NCBI GenBank assembly: GCA_041635475.1
Contig: JBFKVA010000004.1
Span: 1 to 64,000 of the forward strand
Direction: 5' to 3'
DNA from: GCA-020352575 sp041635475
GTDB lineage: Bacteria; Actinomycetota; Acidimicrobiia; Spongiisociales; JAENVV01
Length of the DNA stretch: 64,000 nucleotides
In this document: positions 8,938 to 17,151 of the stretch, in pieces
How the letters are laid out: each line of letters opens with the position of its first letter
Numbering within the stretch: the first letter of the stretch is position 1
Made by a program: the position numbers and the translations under genes
The notes under the pieces: generated by a model
Databases searched by the model: none
Seen by the model: only the letters and a program-made list of their open reading frames with translations
What the model was told of the DNA's origin: nothing

Positions 8938-10674
8938 TCAGCCTCTGGGCTCTTGGTGCATGTCCTTGAAGGTTCGCAGGGCCGGTGCCCACATGTGGGC
9001 CACCGGGTCGACATCCACATGGATGACCGCCGGCATGCCGGAGGCGACCGCTCGTTCGATGGCCGGGGCCAGCTCCTCCTCCGCTGTGACCCGCTCCCCG
9101 TGGGCGCCCATCGCCCGGGCGAGGTCGTCGAATCGTGTCTCGGTGAAGTCGGCGTTGATCGTTTCGTCGTCGGGGAGGGACTTGCGCACAAGCGTCCTGA
9201 TGGGCTTCAACGCGAACTGCTGGCTCATCTTCACCATGCCCCACTGGAGGTCGACGAAGACGATCCAGATGACGGGCAGGGCGTTGCGGACCGCCGTTTC
9301 GATCTCCTGGGGGTGGAACCCCATGGCCCCGTCGCCGATGAGGCACACGACCCGCCTCGTCGGGGCCGCCACCTGGGCACCGAGGGCCTGTCCCACCCCG
9401 GCTCCCAACATGCCGAACTTGTAGGTGGCGAGGACGGAGTTGGGCCGTCGGGCCTGGTGGTAGAAGTGAGACCACACGGTGGTGTTGCCGCCGTCGAAGA
9501 CCCAGATCGTGTCGTCGGGCATGACCTCCTGGGCCACGGCCGGGACCCTCCCCGGGCTCACCCCGGACGCCGGCTTTTCGGATTTCTTCTCGAGCTTGGC
9601 CCGGGCGGCCGCCTGTGGTTCCGTCCACGTATCGACCCGGTGGGCCCCGGGCTCGAGCCCGGCAAGCGCGTCCCCCAGGCGACGCAGGAACGCCCGCGCA
9701 TCGGCGACGATCCCCAGGTCGACGGGGCGCATGGCGCCGATGGCCGAGTCGTCGACGTCGACTTGGACGAGTCGTTGGTCGGCCGCCTGTGCCCAATACG
9801 GCGGTTTGCCCCACCAGTCGGTCTCCCCGAGTCTCGAGCCGAGGACGAGCACGACATCGGACTCGTTGCGCAGGCGCTGGTACACCTCGATCTGGGTCAT
9901 CGGGATCGACAGCGGATGGGTCTCGGGAAGCGACCCGCGACCGCCCCAGCTGGTCGTCACCGGGGCGCCCAACCTCTCGGCCACCGCCTCCAGTTCGGCG
10001 TGGGCCCTGGCGTGGATCACCCCGGTACCGGCGTGGATGAGCGGGGTCGAACTCCCGGCCAGGAGCCGAGCCGCCTGGTGGACGAGCACCGGGTCCGGTT
10101 CGAGAGGGTCGATGCGTCGGTACGTTCCCGGGGCGCCCAGCGACCGCTCGTCGAAACGCCCGGCCACGTTGATGAGGTCCTCGGGGATGTCGACGTGGAC
10201 GACACCCGGTCGGCCCGACCAGGACCGTCGGAAGGCTCGCCTCATCATCTCGGGGATGCGATCGCGGCTCGGGACGTGTTCGGATGACTTGGCCATCTTC
10301 CCGATCACTCCGACCTGGTCGAAGTACTGGAAGGTCCCGCCCCGGTCGGGGTACGAGATGCCGGTGCGCCGACACGAGGTGATCAGCAGGACCCGGTTCC
10401 CTTCACCTTCCTCCACCGCCACGCCGGCGAGGGCGTTGGCCACGCCCGGCCCGTTGGAGGCAATGGCCACGCCCAGTCGCCCGGTGACCCGCGAGTAGGC
10501 CCCGGCCATGTGGACCGCCGACGCCTCGTGGCGCGGGGAGACGAGCCGGATGCCCTCGTCGGCGAGGACGCTGTAGAGCCCGAAGTACGTGCCGTCGACG
10601 ATGCCGAACACGACCTCGACGCCCTCGGCAGCCAGCATCCGGGCAACGATTCCACCACCGGTGAGATTGGCCAT
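8938..10674 (-). CDS. Thiamine-pyrophosphate-dependent enzyme, acetolactate synthase-like
   Basis: 578 residues with the three-domain order of the AHAS/oxalyl-CoA decarboxylase/benzoylformate decarboxylase family. The N-terminal Pyr domain includes HEASAVHMAGAYSRVTGRLGVAIASNGPGVANALAGV, with the catalytic Glu in HEAS. A central domain follows (PLIHAGTGV, LGSRLGETDWW). The C-terminal PP domain starts GDGAMGFHPQEIETAVRNALP. The usual NN of the TPP/Mg motif reads VD here (IVFVDLQWGMV), which is unusual. Start ATG 10674 has GAGGAGGAG upstream. Probably co-transcribed with the BASS transporter. True AHAS is less likely given the altered motif and the lack of a small-subunit gene. Reaction unknown. 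Confidence 0.82.
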   Translation of the reverse strand: MANLTGGGIVARMLAAEGVEVVFGIVDGTYFGLYSVLADEGIRLVSPRHEASAVHMAGAYSRVTGRLGVAIASNGPGVANALAGVAVEEGEGNRVLLITSCRRTGISYPDRGGTFQYFDQVGVIGKMAKSSEHVPSRDRIPEMMRRAFRRSWSGRPGVVHVDIPEDLINVAGRFDERSLGAPGTYRRIDPLEPDPVLVHQAARLLAGSSTPLIHAGTGVIHARAHAELEAVAERLGAPVTTSWGGRGSLPETHPLSIPMTQIEVYQRLRNESDVVLVLGSRLGETDWWGKPPYWAQAADQRLVQVDVDDSAIGAMRPVDLGIVADARAFLRRLGDALAGLEPGAHRVDTWTEPQAAARAKLEKKSEKPASGVSPGRVPAVAQEVMPDDTIWVFDGGNTTVWSHFYHQARRPNSVLATYKFGMLGAGVGQALGAQVAAPTRRVVCLIGDGAMGFHPQEIETAVRNALPVIWIVFVDLQWGMVKMSQQFALKPIRTLVRKSLPDDETINADFTETRFDDLARAMGAHGERVTAEEELAPAIERAVASGMPAVIHVDVDPVAHMWAPALRTFKDMHQEPRG

Positions 10675-10719
10675 CGCTCCTCCTCGGTCGCGCACGTCCG
10701 GTCGCAACCGCCGGGAACG

Positions 10720-10953
10720 CTAGCGCTGCCGACCGCCCGGGCCGTCCCCGGCTCCCCCGGCGTCGTCGGGGAAGAAGATGTCCTCGATGGGCTGATCCAT
10801 GACCCGTGCGATGGTGAATGCGAGCGGCAGGCTCGGGTCGAAGCGGCCGGTCTCGATGGCGTTGACCGTTTGTCGCGACACGCCGAGCAACTCGGCGAGC
10901 GCACGCTGCGTGAGGTCTCGCTCCGCCCGCAGGACCTTGAGGCGGTTCCTCAC
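10720..10953 (-). CDS. Small XRE-family transcriptional regulator
   Basis: 77 residues, almost entirely one helix-turn-helix: RNRLKVLRAERDLTQRALAELLGVSRQTVNAIETGR, then PSLPLAFTIARVMDQPIEDIFF. This is the short XRE form usually paired with a membrane protein gene. GTG 10953 overlaps the stop of that membrane gene (GTGA). Two identical palindromes upstream of the membrane gene are its likely operators, implying autoregulation (inference). Confidence 0.87.
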   Translation of the reverse strand: MRNRLKVLRAERDLTQRALAELLGVSRQTVNAIETGRFDPSLPLAFTIARVMDQPIEDIFFPDDAGGAGDGPGGRQR

Positions 10954-11381
10954 GAATAGTGCCTGGTGAGGACGAGGACCGAGACGACGTAGGCGGCGAC
11001 CGCGACAACCATCGTCGCGACGTGCGGGAGTTCGGTCATGGTGCCCTGGGCGAGTAGCTCGAACAGCTCCGAGCCGATGATGGCAAACCCGAACCCGATC
11101 GCCATCGAGTGGAGCTGGATCCGTCGCTGGAGTTCGTCGGCCCCCATCACGAAGCGCCGGTAGATCTCGATGGCACCGAGGCCGACCAGAGTCGGCGCCG
11201 CGATGATTGCCCACAGCAGCCGGACCGACGGCTCCCATCTCTCGATGGCCTCCGCCGCCAGGACAAAAACGGCCTGCCAGGCGAGCACCCAGCCGGTGGC
11301 AACCCACATGTTGCGGCGATCCGCGGCAGTGAGGGGACCACAGGTGAGAATCTGCCACAGGGTCGGACGATCGGTGGTCAT
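10950..11381 (-). CDS. Four-helix membrane protein paired with XRE regulator
   Basis: 143 residues with four hydrophobic segments: MWVATGWVLAWQAVFVLAA, LLWAIIAAPTLVGLGAIEIY, MAIGFGFAIIGSELFELL and HVATMVVAVAAYVVSVLVL. The loop after helix 2 has RRFVMGADELQRRIQLHSMA, a pattern seen in small membrane proteins encoded next to XRE regulators. Start ATG 11381 has AGAGGA seven bases upstream; the ATG at 11399 lacks a site. Function unknown; it may sense or relay a membrane signal, which is inference from gene pairing only. Confidence 0.7.
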   Translation of the reverse strand: MTTDRPTLWQILTCGPLTAADRRNMWVATGWVLAWQAVFVLAAEAIERWEPSVRLLWAIIAAPTLVGLGAIEIYRRFVMGADELQRRIQLHSMAIGFGFAIIGSELFELLAQGTMTELPHVATMVVAVAAYVVSVLVLTRHYS

Positions 11382-11402
11382 GACATGTCCTCTTTCCATT
11401 TA

Positions 11403-11418
11403 GTCAAGTTTCCTTGAC
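11403..11418. promoter_or_regulatory. Palindromic operator 1, GTCAAG-N4-CTTGAC
   Basis: GTCAAG (11403-11408), spacer TTTC, CTTGAC (11413-11418): perfect 6-base arms. It lies 22 bases upstream of the membrane-protein start. The CTTGAC arm overlaps a TTGACA promoter-like hexamer, so a bound protein would block RNA polymerase. Most likely bound by the adjacent XRE regulator. Confidence 0.7.
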
Positions 11419-11445
11419 ATATGTTCTCATACGACCGCTACCTAT

Positions 11446-11461
11446 GTCAAGCACGCTTGAC
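11446..11461. promoter_or_regulatory. Palindromic operator 2, GTCAAG-N4-CTTGAC
   Basis: GTCAAG (11446-11451), spacer CACG, CTTGAC (11456-11461): the same arms and spacing as operator 1, with a different spacer sequence. The centres are 43 bases apart, close to four helical turns, which suits cooperative binding on one DNA face. It begins right after the stop of the upstream membrane-protein gene (11463). Confidence 0.7.
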
Positions 11462-11462
11462 C

Positions 11463-11912
11463 TCAGGCCCCTGGCTGGAAGATCATGAGGACGAGCAGGG
11501 CGAGGATGAGGAGCAGATCGATGCGTTGCACGGAGCTCACCTTGCGCAGGTCCGCGATGAGGACGTCGGTGATGCCGTCCGCCTCGAGGCGGGCCGACAG
11601 CTCCTTCTCCTTCCTGGCGAAGTAGCCGATCCCGGTGACCATGCCGACGACCCAGATGCCGAGGGAAGCCGAGATCCACACGTCGCCCCACGCCAGGTGA
11701 TCGCCACCGAGGATGAGGACCACCGCCGTGAGTGCCACCAGCGGGACGACGGCCGGATAGACCCTGCTGGCCGTCGCTTGGACCCGGATGTGGGTCCGGG
11801 CGTACTCGTCCCGACCCTTCTTGCGGGACAACGCCACCATCGACTCACCGAACATGGCGCCGCCCATCCACACGGCACCAAAGAGGACGTGGAGGAATCG
11901 TACGAACTCCAA
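11463..11912 (-). CDS. Integral membrane protein, DUF2269/CopD-like
   Basis: 149 residues, four hydrophobic helices. It opens MEFVRFLHVLFGAVWMGGAMFGE, the pattern of DUF2269 and CopD-related membrane proteins, where the His and Trp near the N terminus recur. The centre has VVPLVALTAVVLILGG and SLGIWVVGMVTGIGYF. The start is a TTG at 11912, supported by AAGGAG five bases upstream. Function unknown; some relatives are linked to copper or heme. Stands alone on the minus strand, followed by the XRE operators. Confidence 0.68.
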   Translation of the reverse strand: MEFVRFLHVLFGAVWMGGAMFGESMVALSRKKGRDEYARTHIRVQATASRVYPAVVPLVALTAVVLILGGDHLAWGDVWISASLGIWVVGMVTGIGYFARKEKELSARLEADGITDVLIADLRKVSSVQRIDLLLILALLVLMIFQPGA

Positions 11913-11990
11913 GCTTGCTCCTTCCGAGAGTGGCGGCCGAGGCTATCAGCCGAGACGAGTCGGACGCGGACACGCGCCGACCCGGTGACG

Positions 11991-13076
11991 TCACACGACC
12001 CCGCCGTGCGTCGCCCGGAACTCGCGCATGAGATCGACGAGCGCCCCAACGCCCTCGTCGGTCATGGCGGCGTACACGGAAGCCCGCAGCCCGCCCACGC
12101 TGCGATGGCCTTTGAGGCCGATCATGCCCCGACCAGCCGCCTCGCCCACGAACACCGCCTCCAGCTCCTCCGACGGCAGCCGCCACACGACATTCATGTG
12201 TGACCGATCCGATGCTGCCACCGGTGACCGGTACCAACCCTCGTCGATCACGGCGTAGAGCATCGCCGACCTCCGGGCCGCTGCCGCCTCGATGGCGCCC
12301 ACCCCGCCCTGGCGCTCCATCCACCGCAGCACCTTGCCCGTCATCCAGATCGTGAACACGGGCGGCGTGTTGTACATCGACTCCTTGGCGGCGTGGATCG
12401 AGTAGCGGAGATAGGCGGCCAGGTCGTCGTTGGCACCGGCCAGCACCGACCGGCGGAGGTAGACCACCGCCATGCCTGCCGGGCCCAGGTTCTTCTGGAC
12501 ACCACCGAACACGACATCAACGAGATCCCACGGAATCGGACGGGCCAGGTACTCGGACGACATGTCCACCACGAGCGGGACCCCGACGTTCGGCCATTCG
12601 GGGTAGCGAATCCCCCCGATCGTCTCGTTCGAGCAGATGTGGAGATAGCGGGCATCATCGGGAACGTCGAGTTCACCCGGCGCCGGCATGCGCGCGTAGC
12701 CGTGGTCGGCTCCGTCCCAGGCAACGCGCAGGTCGCCGTGGTGGGACCCGTCGGTGAGGGCGAGCCGTGACCAGGACCCGGTGACGGACACGGACGCGAA
12801 CCGGCCGCCCGCCAGCAGGTTCATGGGCAGCATGGCGAACTGGAGCGTCGCCCCGCCCTGGATGAAGAGAATGTCGAAGTCGTCGGGGGCCCCGGCGACG
12901 GACCGGGCCAAGGCAAGGGCTTCGTGGTGAACGGACGTGAACTCGGCGCCCCGGTGACTCAACTCGATGAGCGAGGCCCCGGCGCCGTGGTAGTCGACGA
13001 ACTCCGCCTCGGCCTCCTCGAGCACTTCGAGCGGGAGCGTGCACGGACCGGCAGAGAAGTTCCATACGCGTGCCAT
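11991..13076 (-). CDS. serC: Phosphoserine aminotransferase
   Basis: 361 residues, the normal length. It converts 3-phosphohydroxypyruvate and glutamate to 3-phosphoserine with PLP, in serine (and pyridoxine) synthesis. Seen: WNFSAGPCTLPLEVLEEAEAEFVDYHGAGASLIELSHRGAEF, DILFIQGGATLQFAMLPMNLL, CSNETIGGI, VVDMSSEYLARP and GGVQKNLGPAGM, where the Lys of QKN forms the PLP Schiff base. The tail KGHRSVGGLRASVYAAMTDEGV is typical of SerC. ATG 13076 is seven bases after TAGGCT, so probably leaderless. No other serine-pathway gene is near. Confidence 0.96.
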   Translation of the reverse strand: MARVWNFSAGPCTLPLEVLEEAEAEFVDYHGAGASLIELSHRGAEFTSVHHEALALARSVAGAPDDFDILFIQGGATLQFAMLPMNLLAGGRFASVSVTGSWSRLALTDGSHHGDLRVAWDGADHGYARMPAPGELDVPDDARYLHICSNETIGGIRYPEWPNVGVPLVVDMSSEYLARPIPWDLVDVVFGGVQKNLGPAGMAVVYLRRSVLAGANDDLAAYLRYSIHAAKESMYNTPPVFTIWMTGKVLRWMERQGGVGAIEAAAARRSAMLYAVIDEGWYRSPVAASDRSHMNVVWRLPSEELEAVFVGEAAGRGMIGLKGHRSVGGLRASVYAAMTDEGVGALVDLMREFRATHGGVV

Positions 13077-13112
13077 GGCCGGAAGCCTAAGCGGAGGATG
13101 GGGACAGACGAA

Positions 13113-13394
13113 CTAGGACAGGATGGCCAGGAGGATGCCGACGACCACCGCCAACCCTGCCGCCACGCTCGCCCATGTCGTCCACTGGGGAGGGCCCTGG
13201 GGCGGGTCGGGAAGCGGTACGCCGAGGATCTCCGCCGCCTCCGGGATCCGGGTCTCCTCGACCACGAGGCGGTAGTCGGCCATCTCCTGCATCGCCGAGA
13301 AGTCGGACACGCGCGCCGCGATCCCGGCTGCCTCGAGCGAGGCCCTGGCCAGTTCGGCGTCGGCTGCGAGGGCAAAGGTGGTGAGCTCTCTCAC
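13113..13394 (-). CDS. DUF2007-type small protein with C-terminal membrane anchor
   Basis: 93 residues. Residues 1-60 follow the DUF2007/putative signal-transducing fold: a short strand, then DAELARASLEAAGIAARVSD, and VVEETRIPEAAEILG near the end. A proline-rich linker leads to one membrane helix (residues 72-91). Start GTG 13394 lies six bases after TAGCCT. Divergent from the carboxylase beta gene with 77 bases between starts. Role unknown; the family resembles GlnB-like ferredoxin folds. Confidence 0.7.
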   Translation of the reverse strand: MRELTTFALAADAELARASLEAAGIAARVSDFSAMQEMADYRLVVEETRIPEAAEILGVPLPDPPQGPPQWTTWASVAAGLAVVVGILLAILS

Positions 13395-13471
13395 ATCGGG
13401 AGGCTACCCCGGACCCCCATTCGCCGAACGGTACCGAGAACTGCGATTTGATACCGTGCTAACTTCAGTGC

Positions 13472-15070
13472 GTGCCGGCCATCACCTCGCGCATCGACCC
13501 CCGTTCCGACGAGTTCGCCCAGACCCGGGCGGAGAACCTGGCGATCCTCGCCGAGTACGAGCAGCTCATGAACGAGTCGCGGGCGGGGGGCGGCCCCAAG
13601 TACGTCGACCGCCATCGGGAACGAGGCAAGCTCCTCGTCCGGGAGCGCATGGAACTCCTCCTCGACCGCGACTCCCCTTTCTACGAGCTGAGCCCGATCG
13701 CCGGCTGGGGACAGTCGTACCCGATCTCGGGGAGCAACGTCACAGGTATCGGCGTCATCAGCGGGGTCGAATGCATGCTGACCGGCCACGACGCCACGAT
13801 TCGGGGCGGCGCTTCCAACCCGATCAGCCTGGCCAAGACTCTTCGGGCCCAGGACATCGCCACCGCCAACCGACTCCCCCTCGTGAACCTCGTCGAGTCG
13901 GGGGGCGCCGACCTGCCAACCCAAGCCGACATCTGGCTCCCGGGAGGGAAGTGGTTTCGCAACCTCACGAACATGTCCAAGGCGGGAATCCCCACCATCG
14001 CCATCGTCTTTGGCAACTCCACGGCCGGCGGGGCGTACGTCCCCGGGATGTGCGACTACGCCGTCATGATCAAGGACCGTTCGATGGTCTTCCTCGGTGG
14101 TCGACCCCTCGTGAAGATGGCCACCGGTGAGGACGCCACCGAGGAGGAGTTGGGCGGCGCCGACATGCACTGTCGGGTGTCGGGCGTGGGCGACTACTAC
14201 GCCATCGACGAGTACGACGCCCTGCGGATCGGACGCGAGATCGTCGCCCACCTCAACTGGCGCAAGGCCGGGTACGGCCCCGTCCGCGCCCCCGTCGAAC
14301 CGCTCTACGACCCGGAAGACCTCCTCGGCATCGTGCAGTCGGACCTTCGCAAGCCGTACGACATGCGAGAAGTGCTCGCCCGGGTCGTGGACGGGTCGGA
14401 CATCGACGAGTACAAGCAACTCTACGGGCAGTCCCTCCTCACCTGCTGGGCCCACATCCACGGCTTCCCGGTCGGGGTCATCGCCAACCAGCAAGGCGTG
14501 CTGTTCTCCGAGGAGGCCCAGAAGGCCACCGAGTTCATCCAGCTCTGCAACCAGTACGACCAGCCGATCATCTTCATCCACAACACGACGGGGTACATGG
14601 TCGGCACCGAGTACGAGCAGGGTGGGATCATCAAGGACGGCGCCAAGATGATCAACGCCGTCGCCAACTCGACGGTCCCCCACATCGCCATCATGGCGGG
14701 AAGCTCATACGGGGCCGGCAACTACGGCATGTCGGGCCACGCCTACCGACCCCGGTTCATCGTGGGCTGGCCGACCTACAAAGGAGCGGTCATGGGAGCC
14801 GAGCAACTCTCGGGCGTCCTCTCCATCGTGGCTCGGGAGAGCGCCGAGTCGATGGGCAGGGAGTTCGACGAGGAGGCCGACGCCCAGCGCTCGGCCCTCA
14901 TCCACGCCCAGATCACCCACGAGGAGTCGGCCTTCTACAACTCGGGACGGGTCCGGGACGACGGCCTCATCGACCCTCGGGACACCCGCACGGCCCTCGG
15001 CATCCTGCTCAGTGCCGTCCACTCGGCGCCGGTCAAGGGGACGAACGAGTGGGGCGTGTTCCGGATGTGA
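13472..15070 (+). CDS. Acyl-CoA carboxylase, carboxyltransferase (beta) subunit
   Basis: 532 residues, the length of methylcrotonyl-CoA carboxylase beta (MccB/AtuC/LiuB type). It moves CO2 from carboxybiotin to an acyl-CoA. Seen: KYVDRHRERGKLLVRERMELLLD, the acyl-CoA loop region VESGGADLPTQADIW, FGNSTAGGAYVPGMCDY, MVFLGGRPLVKMATGE and IFIHNTTGYMVGTEYEQGGIIKDGAKMINAVANS, with the second oxyanion site around GSSYGAGNYGM. The last points to the MCC/geranyl-CoA group rather than propionyl-CoA carboxylase. GTG 13472 is six bases after TAACTT. The alpha subunit follows 59 bases later. AtuA nearby hints at, but does not prove, geranyl-CoA as substrate. Confidence 0.93.
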   Translation: MPAITSRIDPRSDEFAQTRAENLAILAEYEQLMNESRAGGGPKYVDRHRERGKLLVRERMELLLDRDSPFYELSPIAGWGQSYPISGSNVTGIGVISGVECMLTGHDATIRGGASNPISLAKTLRAQDIATANRLPLVNLVESGGADLPTQADIWLPGGKWFRNLTNMSKAGIPTIAIVFGNSTAGGAYVPGMCDYAVMIKDRSMVFLGGRPLVKMATGEDATEEELGGADMHCRVSGVGDYYAIDEYDALRIGREIVAHLNWRKAGYGPVRAPVEPLYDPEDLLGIVQSDLRKPYDMREVLARVVDGSDIDEYKQLYGQSLLTCWAHIHGFPVGVIANQQGVLFSEEAQKATEFIQLCNQYDQPIIFIHNTTGYMVGTEYEQGGIIKDGAKMINAVANSTVPHIAIMAGSSYGAGNYGMSGHAYRPRFIVGWPTYKGAVMGAEQLSGVLSIVARESAESMGREFDEEADAQRSALIHAQITHEESAFYNSGRVRDDGLIDPRDTRTALGILLSAVHSAPVKGTNEWGVFRM

Positions 15071-15129
15071 GAGGGAGCACGGAGAACGAAGTACGGAGCA
15101 CGGGGAGTGAAGGGCGAAGTGGACAAGCA
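15071..15129 (+). repeat. Short direct repeats between carboxylase genes
   Basis: The 59-base spacer is A/G-rich and holds GGAGCACGG twice (15074-15082 and 15095-15103, 21 bases apart) and CGAAGT twice (15087-15092 and 15115-15120). Such purine-biased repeats could be part of a dispersed family; only these copies were noticed in the window. No clear ribosome site precedes the alpha-subunit ATG. Confidence 0.5.
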
Positions 15130-17100
15130 ATGATCAAGAAGGTCTTGGTAGCAAACCGGGGCGAGATCGCCCGCCGCATCATCGCGACCTGCCGCGACAT
15201 GGGCATCGCGACGGTCGCCGTGTTCTCCGACCCGGACGCCGGCGCACCGTTCGTCAACGAGGCCGACCAGGCGGTCGCCCTCGGGGGGGCTTCGCCCACC
15301 GAGTCGTACCTCCGCATCGACGCCCTCCTCGACGCAGCCGCCCGCACCGGCGCCGACGCCGTCCACCCCGGTTACGGCTTCCTCGCCGAGAACGCCGAGT
15401 TCGCCCGGGCGTGCGTGGACGCCGGGCTCACGTTCATCGGGCCCACCGCCTCCACGATCGAGGCGATGGGCTCGAAGCTCGAGTCGAAGCGGATCATGAC
15501 CGAGGCGGGGGTCCCCACGCTGCCCTCCCGGGAGATCGACCCGTCCCACCCCGACGATGTCCTGTCGGCGGGTGAGGCCATCGGCTACCCGGTCCTCGTC
15601 AAGGCGTCAGCCGGCGGAGGTGGCAAGGGCATGCGAATCGTGCGGGACGCCGCCGACCTCGTCGAGGCGGCCCTGGGTGCGGCCCGGGAGGCCGCATCCT
15701 CCTTCGGCGATGCCACCGTGTTCCTCGAGAAGTACCTCGACGAGCCTCGCCACGTCGAGATCCAGGTATTCGGGGACACCCACGGCAACGTCATCAGCCT
15801 CTTCGAACGGGAGTGCTCGATCCAGCGCCGGCATCAGAAGATCATCGAAGAGTGCCCCTCCCCGGCCCTCGACACCGACCTCCGGGCCCGGATGAGCGAG
15901 GCGGCCATCGCCGCCGGCAAGGCCGTGTCCTACGTTGGGGCGGGGACCGTCGAGTTCCTCCTCGATGCCTCGGGGGCGTTCTGGTTCCTGGAGACGAACA
16001 CGCGGCTCCAGGTCGAGCACCCCGTCACCGAGATGGTCACGGGCCTCGACCTCGTCCGGCTCCAGGTGATCGTCGCCGAGGGAGACCCGCTGCCGCCAGA
16101 CGCCACCGAGGCGATGATCCACGGACACGCCATCGAAGCCCGGCTGTACGCCGAGGACCCGACCAACTCGTTCCTCCCGGCCACGGGCACGGTGCACTCG
16201 TTCTCGATCACGGAGGACGTTCGAGTCGACTCGGCCGTCGAGTCCGGATCGGTGGTGAGTGTCCACTACGACCCCATGATCGCCAAGGTCATCGCCTGGG
16301 CTCCCACCAGGCACGAGGCGGCCCGGGTCCTGGCGTCGGCCCTGGCCGGCGCCCGGATCCACGGCGTCACCACCAACCGGGAACTCCTCGTACGCATCCT
16401 TCGGGAGGAGGAGTTCCTCGCCGGGAGGACCGACACGCACTACCTCGAGCGCCACGATCCGGCCACCATGGGGGGCCCGCTCACGACCGACGTGCGGCGT
16501 CACGCCCTGGCTGCGGCGCTGTTCGCCCAAGGGGAACGCCGGCGGCATGCCGGGCCTCTCGCCTCGGTGCCATCGGGATGGCGCAACTCGCCGTCCCAAC
16601 TCCAGCGCACGACGTTCCGGGTGGGAACGAAGGACATCGAAGTCGGATACCTGTTCGGAAGGACCGGCCTGACGGCAGAGGTGGACGGCGACCCCATCGA
16701 CGACGCGATCCTCGTCGAAGAGAGTCCGGCTGGGGTCCTGCTTCGCCTGGGTGGTGTCCAGGAGTTCTATTCGGTGACCCATGCCGGCGACACGTGGTTC
16801 GTGGATGGGCCGGAAGGGGCGACGACGCTGGTCGAACTGCCCCGCTTCCCCGGCCAGGACGTCGAGGAGCACACCGGCTCCCTCGTGGCACCGATGCCGG
16901 GGAAGGTGATCCGGATCGACGTCGAGGAGGGCGCCGTCGTTGCCAAGGGCCAGGTCCTCGTGGTCGTCGAGGCCATGAAGATGGAGCACTCCGTCAGGTC
17001 GCCGGTCGCCGGGACCGTCACCCACATCACCATCGTGGAGGGACAACAGGTCGACGGGGGCGAGGTGATGGTGGTCGTGGAGGATCGAGAGTCCGAGTAA
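15130..17100 (+). CDS. Acyl-CoA carboxylase, biotin carboxylase/biotin carrier (alpha) subunit
   Basis: 656 residues, normal for MCC alpha. Biotin carboxylase domain: IKKVLVANRGEIARRIIATCRDMGI at the start, HPGYGFLAENAEFARAC, the ATP-grasp glycine loop KASAGGGGKGMRIV, RHVEIQVFGD, ERECSIQRRHQKIIEE and FLETNTRLQVEHPVTEM. The C-terminal biotinyl domain has VVVEAMKMEHSV, whose first Lys is the biotin site (about residue 617). Start ATG 15130 is chosen because the sequence before it is A/G-rich repeat, though the frame is open to 15049. Together with the beta subunit it should form an ATP-dependent acyl-CoA carboxylase. The substrate is undecided among 3-methylcrotonyl-CoA, geranyl-CoA and similar. 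Confidence 0.94.
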   Translation: MIKKVLVANRGEIARRIIATCRDMGIATVAVFSDPDAGAPFVNEADQAVALGGASPTESYLRIDALLDAAARTGADAVHPGYGFLAENAEFARACVDAGLTFIGPTASTIEAMGSKLESKRIMTEAGVPTLPSREIDPSHPDDVLSAGEAIGYPVLVKASAGGGGKGMRIVRDAADLVEAALGAAREAASSFGDATVFLEKYLDEPRHVEIQVFGDTHGNVISLFERECSIQRRHQKIIEECPSPALDTDLRARMSEAAIAAGKAVSYVGAGTVEFLLDASGAFWFLETNTRLQVEHPVTEMVTGLDLVRLQVIVAEGDPLPPDATEAMIHGHAIEARLYAEDPTNSFLPATGTVHSFSITEDVRVDSAVESGSVVSVHYDPMIAKVIAWAPTRHEAARVLASALAGARIHGVTTNRELLVRILREEEFLAGRTDTHYLERHDPATMGGPLTTDVRRHALAAALFAQGERRRHAGPLASVPSGWRNSPSQLQRTTFRVGTKDIEVGYLFGRTGLTAEVDGDPIDDAILVEESPAGVLLRLGGVQEFYSVTHAGDTWFVDGPEGATTLVELPRFPGQDVEEHTGSLVAPMPGKVIRIDVEEGAVVAKGQVLVVVEAMKMEHSVRSPVAGTVTHITIVEGQQVDGGEVMVVVEDRESE

Positions 17101-17151
17101 CCGTCGACGTTGACGGCGGGTCTGATCCTCTACACGTCTCAAGGAGACACC

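Noticed and set aside
11401..11461. RNA hairpins or terminators at the two GTCAAG/CTTGAC repeats
   Set aside because: Six-base stems with moderate GC would be weak; identical arms in two places with different spacers fit protein operators better.
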